From: Nocardia aurea | GTDB taxonomy: Bacteria; Actinomycetota; Actinomycetes; Mycobacteriales; Mycobacteriaceae | Assembly (NCBI RefSeq): GCF_003123685.1 | Contig: NZ_QCYJ01000131.1 | Coordinates: forward strand, 38,862-102,861 | Direction: 5' to 3' | Length of the DNA stretch: 64,000 nucleotides | Shown: piece after piece, positions 59,350 to 64,000 of the stretch | How the letters are laid out: every line of letters begins with the position of its first letter | How positions within the stretch are numbered: position 1 is the first letter of the stretch | Notes under the pieces: generated by a model | Database searches by the model: none | What the model saw: only the letters and a program-made list of their open reading frames with translations | What the model was told of the DNA's origin: nothing | Made by a program: the position numbers and the translations under genes

Positions 59350-61377
59350 GTGTCAGGTATCAACTCCATTCGTGGTGACACAGCGGCAGGTTCCGAGGGC
59401 GGGCGTTCGCGCGGCACGGTCGGTGTACGGACCCGACTGCTCGCGATCGTCCTCATTCCGAGTCTGGCCCTGCTCGGCATCGGCACCGGTGCGACCGTCT
59501 ACCTGATCAAGGACGGGCGCAAAGCGGGGCAGTGGGCCGAACTCGCCAGCGCCACAACCGATCCGGCGCGCCAGATGGTCGAGGCGTTCCAGGTCGAACG
59601 CGGTGCGTCGGTGCTGTACCTGGCCGGGAGTCGACTCGCCACCGGCACGCTCACGGTCGCGAGGAAGAACTCCGATACCGCCCTGGCGGCGGTGCAGGCG
59701 CAGGGTGACGCGGCCTCGGCACTGCGGCCCGACCTGTCGAGCGATATCGACGGCTACAACCAGCTCTACAGCCAGCTCCCCGCGCTGCGCTCGGGAATCG
59801 ACGCGCGCGCCGTGCCCGCCGATCAGGTGTTCACCGCCTATTCGACGGTCATCGACACCATCGTCGCCGCGACGCTGCTCGCCGCCGAGGTCGCCCCGGA
59901 CGCCGAGGCCGCGACCGGCCTGTACCAGGCCATGCTCCTGCTGCGCGCGAGCGAATCGATCTCGCGCGCGGCCGCGGTCGGCGCTGTCGCCCGGGTCACC
60001 GACCGGCTCACCGGCGCGCAACTCGCGGATCTGACCCGGTACGTGGGTGATTCACGGGCTCAGCTGGCCACGGTGGCCTCCGCTGTCTCCGGTCCCCGCG
60101 CGGACCAGTTCGCGGCCATCACCGAGGGACCGGAGCGTCGCCGGATCGTCGCGATGGAAGACGCGATGCTCCGACGCGGCGTGGTGGATTCCGAGGAGGT
60201 GCCCGACGACGAAGCCGCGGTCGGATGGCAGACGGCCGCCACTTCGGTGAGTGCGGCACTGGCACGGTTGTGGGTCGATCTGTGCCGCGACAGCCAGGCC
60301 GACGCGACGACCGCCGGTGAGGACCGCGCGGAAAGATCGGCCTACGGCGGTGCGGCGATTCTCGCCATCACCGTGCTGGTCTTCCTCGCCGCGCTGTTCC
60401 TGGCCAACCGCCTGATCGGCCGGATGCGCCGACTGCGTCAGGAGACCCTCGCACTCGCCGAGGAGCGGTTGCCCGAAACCATCCGCTGGCTCAACGACGG
60501 TCGTGACATCGACCGGGAGGCCGCCCTCACGCCGCTGGATTTCGGCGCCGACGAGATCGGCCATGTCGCCGACGCGTTCAATCGCGCGCACAGCGCGGCC
60601 GTCGCGGCGGTTGTCGCCGAATCCAAGACGCGCGCGGGTGTCAAGGCCGTCTTCCTCAATATCGCTCGTCGCAGCCAGGTCATGGTGCACCGCCAGCTCG
60701 CGCTACTCGACCGTGCCGAGAACGACGAGGAAGATCCGGGCAAACTCGACACCCTGTTCCAGCTCGACCATCTCGCCACCCGCGCCCGCCGCAACGCCGA
60801 GAATCTCATCATCCTCGGCGGCGAGCAGCCGGGCCGACGCTGGCGCACCCCGGTTCCGCTCATCGACGTGGTGCGCGGCGCGGTAGCAGAAAGTCTGGAC
60901 TACGCCCGGATCCATACCGGGCGGGTTCCCGATATCCGGATCGTCGGCGGCGCGGTCGCCGACCTCATCCACCTCATCGCCGAACTCACCGACAACGCGA
61001 CCGCCTTCTCACCGGCCGAGACCCGGGTGAGCGTGTCGGGGCAATCGGTGGGCAAGGGTGTCGTGCTCGAGATCACCGACCAGGGGCTCGGTATGTCCGA
61101 TGCCGAATTCGACGAGCGGAACGCGATGCTGGCCGACCCGCCGAGTTTCGGGCTGGCAGCGCTGTCGAGCGACGCGCACCTCGGTCTGTTCGTCATCGCC
61201 ATGCTGGCGACCCGTCACGGCATCTCGGTGCGGCTGGGCAAATCCGACTACGGCGGCGTGCGAGCGATCGTCCTCATCCCGACGACCCTGGTCGCGGGCG
61301 CTGACGAGATCCCCGAACGCACCGAAACCCCACGACGAACGCTCTCCCGAGGGCCTCTGGATGTGCGAGGAAATTAA
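59350..61377 (+). CDS. Conservon-type sensor protein CvnA-like, first copy
   Basis: A 675-residue membrane sensor of the CvnA type. Membrane segment 1 at about 28-52, an outside NIT-like nitrate/nitrite-sensing domain (about 55-330) with VEAFQVERGASVLYLAG, membrane segment 2 at about 335-360, HAMP (about 358-425), and a GHKL ATPase with AELTDNATAFSP (N box near 545) and DQGLGM. No HisKA histidine motif is seen. CvnA normally works with CvnB (Roadblock), CvnC (DUF742) and CvnD (Ras-like GTPase). Here no cvnB follows; a second cvnA comes next. GTG 59350 is uncertain. Confidence 0.87.
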   Translation: MSGINSIRGDTAAGSEGGRSRGTVGVRTRLLAIVLIPSLALLGIGTGATVYLIKDGRKAGQWAELASATTDPARQMVEAFQVERGASVLYLAGSRLATGTLTVARKNSDTALAAVQAQGDAASALRPDLSSDIDGYNQLYSQLPALRSGIDARAVPADQVFTAYSTVIDTIVAATLLAAEVAPDAEAATGLYQAMLLLRASESISRAAAVGAVARVTDRLTGAQLADLTRYVGDSRAQLATVASAVSGPRADQFAAITEGPERRRIVAMEDAMLRRGVVDSEEVPDDEAAVGWQTAATSVSAALARLWVDLCRDSQADATTAGEDRAERSAYGGAAILAITVLVFLAALFLANRLIGRMRRLRQETLALAEERLPETIRWLNDGRDIDREAALTPLDFGADEIGHVADAFNRAHSAAVAAVVAESKTRAGVKAVFLNIARRSQVMVHRQLALLDRAENDEEDPGKLDTLFQLDHLATRARRNAENLIILGGEQPGRRWRTPVPLIDVVRGAVAESLDYARIHTGRVPDIRIVGGAVADLIHLIAELTDNATAFSPAETRVSVSGQSVGKGVVLEITDQGLGMSDAEFDERNAMLADPPSFGLAALSSDAHLGLFVIAMLATRHGISVRLGKSDYGGVRAIVLIPTTLVAGADEIPERTETPRRTLSRGPLDVRGN

Positions 61378-61438
61378 ACCTGACTCTTCCATTTTGTTGC
61401 GCAACCGTGACTTCAATCGTTAGGGTGGCTCGGGATAC

Positions 61439-61457
61439 AACCGGTGCCACACCGGTT
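61439..61457. repeat. Inverted repeat between the two cvnA genes
   Basis: AACCGGTG-CCA-CACCGGTT, exact 8-bp arms, 62 nt upstream of the second cvnA; a TAGGGT box lies just upstream (61421). It may be an operator of the conservon. Confidence 0.5.
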
Positions 61458-61518
61458 TCCGGTCCCCGTCGACCGGTCGCAAGAGGGCGGGAACGCCCAG
61501 AGGTAGGCTCGATTACCG

Positions 61519-63954
61519 GTGTTTGACAGCAAGTTCCTCGATACCTTGACCACAGCTATCAAGCGCGGAAAGCTACACGGTCCTATCGGAGTCCGCGCCC
61601 GGCTGCTCGCGATCGCGCTGATCCCGAGTATCGCTCTGCTCGGCATCGGTGTCGGAGCTTCGGTCTACCTGGTGAACAACGGCAAGGACGCCGAGAACTG
61701 GGCGGAACTGGCCAGCGCGACCACCGAGCCGTCGGTCCTGATGATCGAGGCCTTCCAGTTGGAGCGCGGCGCTTCGATCTTGTTCCTGGCGGGCGACCCC
61801 GCGGTGGGTGAGAACATCGCGGCGACGCGGAAGAATTCCGACAACGCGCTCGCCGCGCTGCAACTCGTGGGTGAGAGCGCGGCACTCCTTCGTCCCGACC
61901 TGAGGTCGGAACTCGAGGGTTACACCGAACTGTACGAACAACTTCCGATTCTTCGCGCCGGAATCGACGCGCGGGCGCTGCCGCCCCAGCAGGTCTTCCT
62001 CGCCTTCAGTACCGTCATCGACACGATCGTGCAGGGTTCGCTGCTCGCCGCCGAGGTCGCGCCGGACGCCAAGATCGCGGTCGACCTGTACAAGGCGATC
62101 CACCCGCTGCGGGCGGCCGAGGCGGTTTCGCGAGCCGGTTCGATCGGTTCGCTCGGCCTGCTCACCAATCAGTTCTCCGCCGAACAGCTCACCGAATTCA
62201 TTCGCTACGTCGGGGACGCGCGCGGTGAGATGGCCTTCGCCGCCGGCACATTGACCGGTGATCGCAAGGCACAGCTCAAGGCGGTCCTGGACGGACAGAG
62301 TTGGCAGCAACTCACCGCGATGGAGGATGCCGTCATCCGCCGCGGCGTGGTCGCCCCGGAGAGCGACGCCCCGGCCGGGCGGAACTCGACGAGCGGATCG
62401 ACGAGTAATTCGTCGAGCAACTCCACGAGTAACTCGACGAGCGGATCGTCGGCCAACTCGGCGCAGGCGAACGCGTTGCCGCTCGGCTTCGCCGAATGGG
62501 GAACCGTCGCCGCGCATGTGCGTTCGGATCTGCTCAAACTCTGGGAAGCCCAGAGCCGCGAAGCGCACCGCAACGCCATGGCCTCCGGCGAGGAGACCGC
62601 GTCCAACTCCCTCTACGGCGGTATCGCGGTCGGCCTCGTCACGCTGCTGGCCTTCGTCGCCGCGCTGTTCCTGGCCAATCGACTCATCCGCCGGATGCGC
62701 AGGCTGCGCCGCGAGACCTTGGAACTGGCCGACCAGCGCCTGCCCGAGGCCATCAAGAGACTCAGTTCTGGCCGCGAACTCGACGAGGACGCCGATCTGG
62801 CTCCGCTCGACTTCGGCACCGACGAGATCGGCCAGGTCGCCGACGCGTTCAACCGCGCCCACGCCGCCGCCGTCGTCGCCGCCGTCGCCGAGGCCAAGAC
62901 CAGGGAGGGCGTGAACGCGGTCTTCCTCAATATCGCCCATCGCAGCCAGGTCATGGTGCACCGCCAGCTCGCGCTGCTCGACCGGGCCGAGCGCGAGGAA
63001 GAGAACGCGAGCAAACTCGACGTCCTGTTCCAGCTCGACCACCTGGCGACCCGCTCGCGGCGCAACGCCGAGAACCTGATCATCCTCGGCGGCGAGAAAC
63101 CCGGTCGGCGCTGGCGCAATCCGGTGCCACTGATCGACGTCGTGCGCAGCGCCGTGGCCGAGAGTCTTGACTACACCCGGATCAATACGGGCAAGCTGCC
63201 CGAACTGCGGATCACCGGCGGCGCGGTGGCCGACCTCATCCACCTGCTCGCCGAACTCACCGATAACGCCACCGCCTTCTCACCGCCGCAGTCGCGGGTC
63301 TCGATCTCGGGTAATCAGGTCGGCAGAGGTGTCGCGCTGGAGATCGCCGACCAGGGTCTCGGTATGTCGACGACCGAACTGGCCGAACGCAACGCGTTGC
63401 TGACCGAGCCGCCGGACTTCAGCGTGGCCGCGTTGTCGACCGACGCCAGGCTCGGACTGTTCGTGGTCGCGAAACTGTCACAGCGCCACGGGATCTCGGT
63501 GCGACTGGCCGAATCCGACTACGGTGGCATCAAGGCGATCGTCCTGGTGCCGACGGCACTGATCGCCACCGGCTCCGATGACGAACCCGTGGAACGCAGG
63601 CCCGCGATCGCGCCTCCGCCACCGCAGCCGAGTTTCGCGCCCGCGGCGGTCTCGACGGTCACCGCGGGTATGGCCAATACAGAACGGACGATAGCGATGC
63701 CGCCGAGCGGCGGGGAGAAACCAGCACTTCCTCGGCGCAGGCGCGCCGCCGAGGAGGCCGCGGCCGAGTCGGCGGCCAAGAAGACCAGGTCCGTGACGAT
63801 GCCACGACCGCGTTCCGCCGACGAAGCGCGCAATCTGATGTCGGCGATCGAGAGCGGTACCCGCCAGGGCCGACTCAATCGTGTCGAAATCGACAATTCA
63901 GCAAAGCAGTCCGATCGACAAGAAGGTGCCGGTGACAACCTCCAAGCCCCGTAG
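61519..63954 (+). CDS. cvnA: Conservon sensor CvnA, second copy
   Basis: An 811-residue CvnA with the same order as the first copy: membrane segment 1 (about 30-55), NIT-like domain (60-350), membrane segment 2 (about 368-390), HAMP, GHKL ATPase (N box AELTDNATAFSP at about 579; ADQGLGM), then a Pro/Ser/Arg-rich tail of about 130 residues (residues 690-811) absent in the first copy. A Ser/Asn/Thr-rich insert (about 290-316) is in the outside domain. The stop lies inside the next gene, so CvnB is coupled. GTG 61519 begins the family part. Confidence 0.9.
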   Translation: MFDSKFLDTLTTAIKRGKLHGPIGVRARLLAIALIPSIALLGIGVGASVYLVNNGKDAENWAELASATTEPSVLMIEAFQLERGASILFLAGDPAVGENIAATRKNSDNALAALQLVGESAALLRPDLRSELEGYTELYEQLPILRAGIDARALPPQQVFLAFSTVIDTIVQGSLLAAEVAPDAKIAVDLYKAIHPLRAAEAVSRAGSIGSLGLLTNQFSAEQLTEFIRYVGDARGEMAFAAGTLTGDRKAQLKAVLDGQSWQQLTAMEDAVIRRGVVAPESDAPAGRNSTSGSTSNSSSNSTSNSTSGSSANSAQANALPLGFAEWGTVAAHVRSDLLKLWEAQSREAHRNAMASGEETASNSLYGGIAVGLVTLLAFVAALFLANRLIRRMRRLRRETLELADQRLPEAIKRLSSGRELDEDADLAPLDFGTDEIGQVADAFNRAHAAAVVAAVAEAKTREGVNAVFLNIAHRSQVMVHRQLALLDRAEREEENASKLDVLFQLDHLATRSRRNAENLIILGGEKPGRRWRNPVPLIDVVRSAVAESLDYTRINTGKLPELRITGGAVADLIHLLAELTDNATAFSPPQSRVSISGNQVGRGVALEIADQGLGMSTTELAERNALLTEPPDFSVAALSTDARLGLFVVAKLSQRHGISVRLAESDYGGIKAIVLVPTALIATGSDDEPVERRPAIAPPPPQPSFAPAAVSTVTAGMANTERTIAMPPSGGEKPALPRRRRAAEEAAAESAAKKTRSVTMPRPRSADEARNLMSAIESGTRQGRLNRVEIDNSAKQSDRQEGAGDNLQAP

Positions 63955-64000
63955 CCTCGACTGGTTGCTCGACGATCTCATCGAGCGACTGCCCGATGTC
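63932..64000 (+). CDS. cvnB: Roadblock/LC7 protein CvnB (start only)
   Basis: The first 23 codons of a protein that begins VTTSKPRSLDWLLDDLIERL, typical of conservon Roadblock/LC7 proteins. GTG 63932 follows AGAAGG at a short distance and overlaps the end of cvnA by 23 nt in another frame. Cut by the window end. Expected to be followed by a DUF742 gene and a GTPase gene. Confidence 0.8.
   Translation, partial: MTTSKPRSLDWLLDDLIERLPDV

Noticed and set aside
61573..63243. 556-codon minus-strand frame opposite the second cvnA
   Set aside because: Shadow without domains.

Overview
The window reads as a 64-kb chromosomal piece of a high-GC mycolate actinomycete, most likely Nocardia or a close relative. 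The evidence is the MspA-type porin, mycothiol-dependent enzyme family, conservon-type sensors, accA3/accD5/accE5 acyl-CoA carboxylase genes, and gene order shared with Mycobacterium tuberculosis. From fadE25 to pcd (about 34.3-58.2 kb) the order matches the M. tuberculosis block Rv3274c-Rv3293 as I remember it: fadE25, purE, purK, GtrA, PH-domain protein, birA, accD5, accE5, maf, sseA, accA3, then lat, lrpA, pcd. Genus and synteny are judged by eye only. No insertion sequence, prophage, CRISPR array, rRNA or replication origin was seen.

Layout. 0-3.1 kb: fused B12-dependent acyl-CoA mutase IcmF, cut by the window start. 3.2-4.3 kb: DUF3224 protein and a cobalamin-binding-like protein. 4.9-7.0 kb: double-domain acyl-CoA dehydrogenase. 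7.4-11.0 kb: SNF2 helicase/SWIM protein pair. 11.2-14.9 kb: small protein, secreted HNH nuclease, rhodanese, benzoate transporter. 14.9-19.1 kb: branched-chain keto acid dehydrogenase operon bkdABC with a divergent Lrp regulator. 19.1-23.3 kb: SDR, thioesterase, AraC regulator, MFS transporter, membrane protein. 23.5-24.4 kb: MspA porin plus a coupled proline-rich secreted protein. 24.6-27.5 kb: proton-translocating transhydrogenase pntAA-AB-B. 27.9-33.1 kb: HIT protein, DinB-like enzyme, S51-like peptidase, GtrA, FAD oxidase, small GNAT. 33.3-34.2 kb: NYN-domain nuclease with an unusual promoter-attenuator. 34.3-50.8 kb: the conserved block, with extra genes relative to M. tuberculosis (TetR, two-component system, acyl-ACP desaturase, Fe-S-type HTH regulator). 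50.8-54.6 kb: patatin, Ser/Thr kinase, unknown protein. 54.7-58.2 kb: lysine to aminoadipate genes lat-lrpA-pcd. 58.25 kb: initiator tRNA. 59.3-64 kb: two tandem conservon sensor genes (cvnA) and the start of a Roadblock gene (cvnB), cut by the window end.

How the genes work together. Branched-chain amino acid and odd-chain carbon flow is a clear theme: bkdABC makes branched acyl-CoAs, IcmF isomerises isobutyryl-CoA, acyl-CoA dehydrogenases oxidise them, and AccA3/AccD5/AccE5, biotinylated by BirA, carboxylates propionyl-CoA and longer acyl-CoAs for lipid synthesis. The desaturase and the porin add to envelope lipid and outer-membrane functions.

Most striking details: (1) an NYN nuclease gene behind a consensus promoter (TTGACA-N17-TATAGT) followed at once by a U-tract terminator; (2) an SseA homologue with no cysteine at all, its catalytic Cys replaced by Ser241, and no SufE-like gene beside it; (3) about 17 genes with a TAnnnT -10 box 6-8 nt before the start codon, the hallmark of leaderless transcripts, which also guided many start choices here; (4) two tiny ORFs coupled to downstream genes by overlapping stop/start codons; (5) a 76-bp perfect tandem duplication carrying a ribosome-binding site and ATG; (6) a very long inverted repeat at 32.4 kb.
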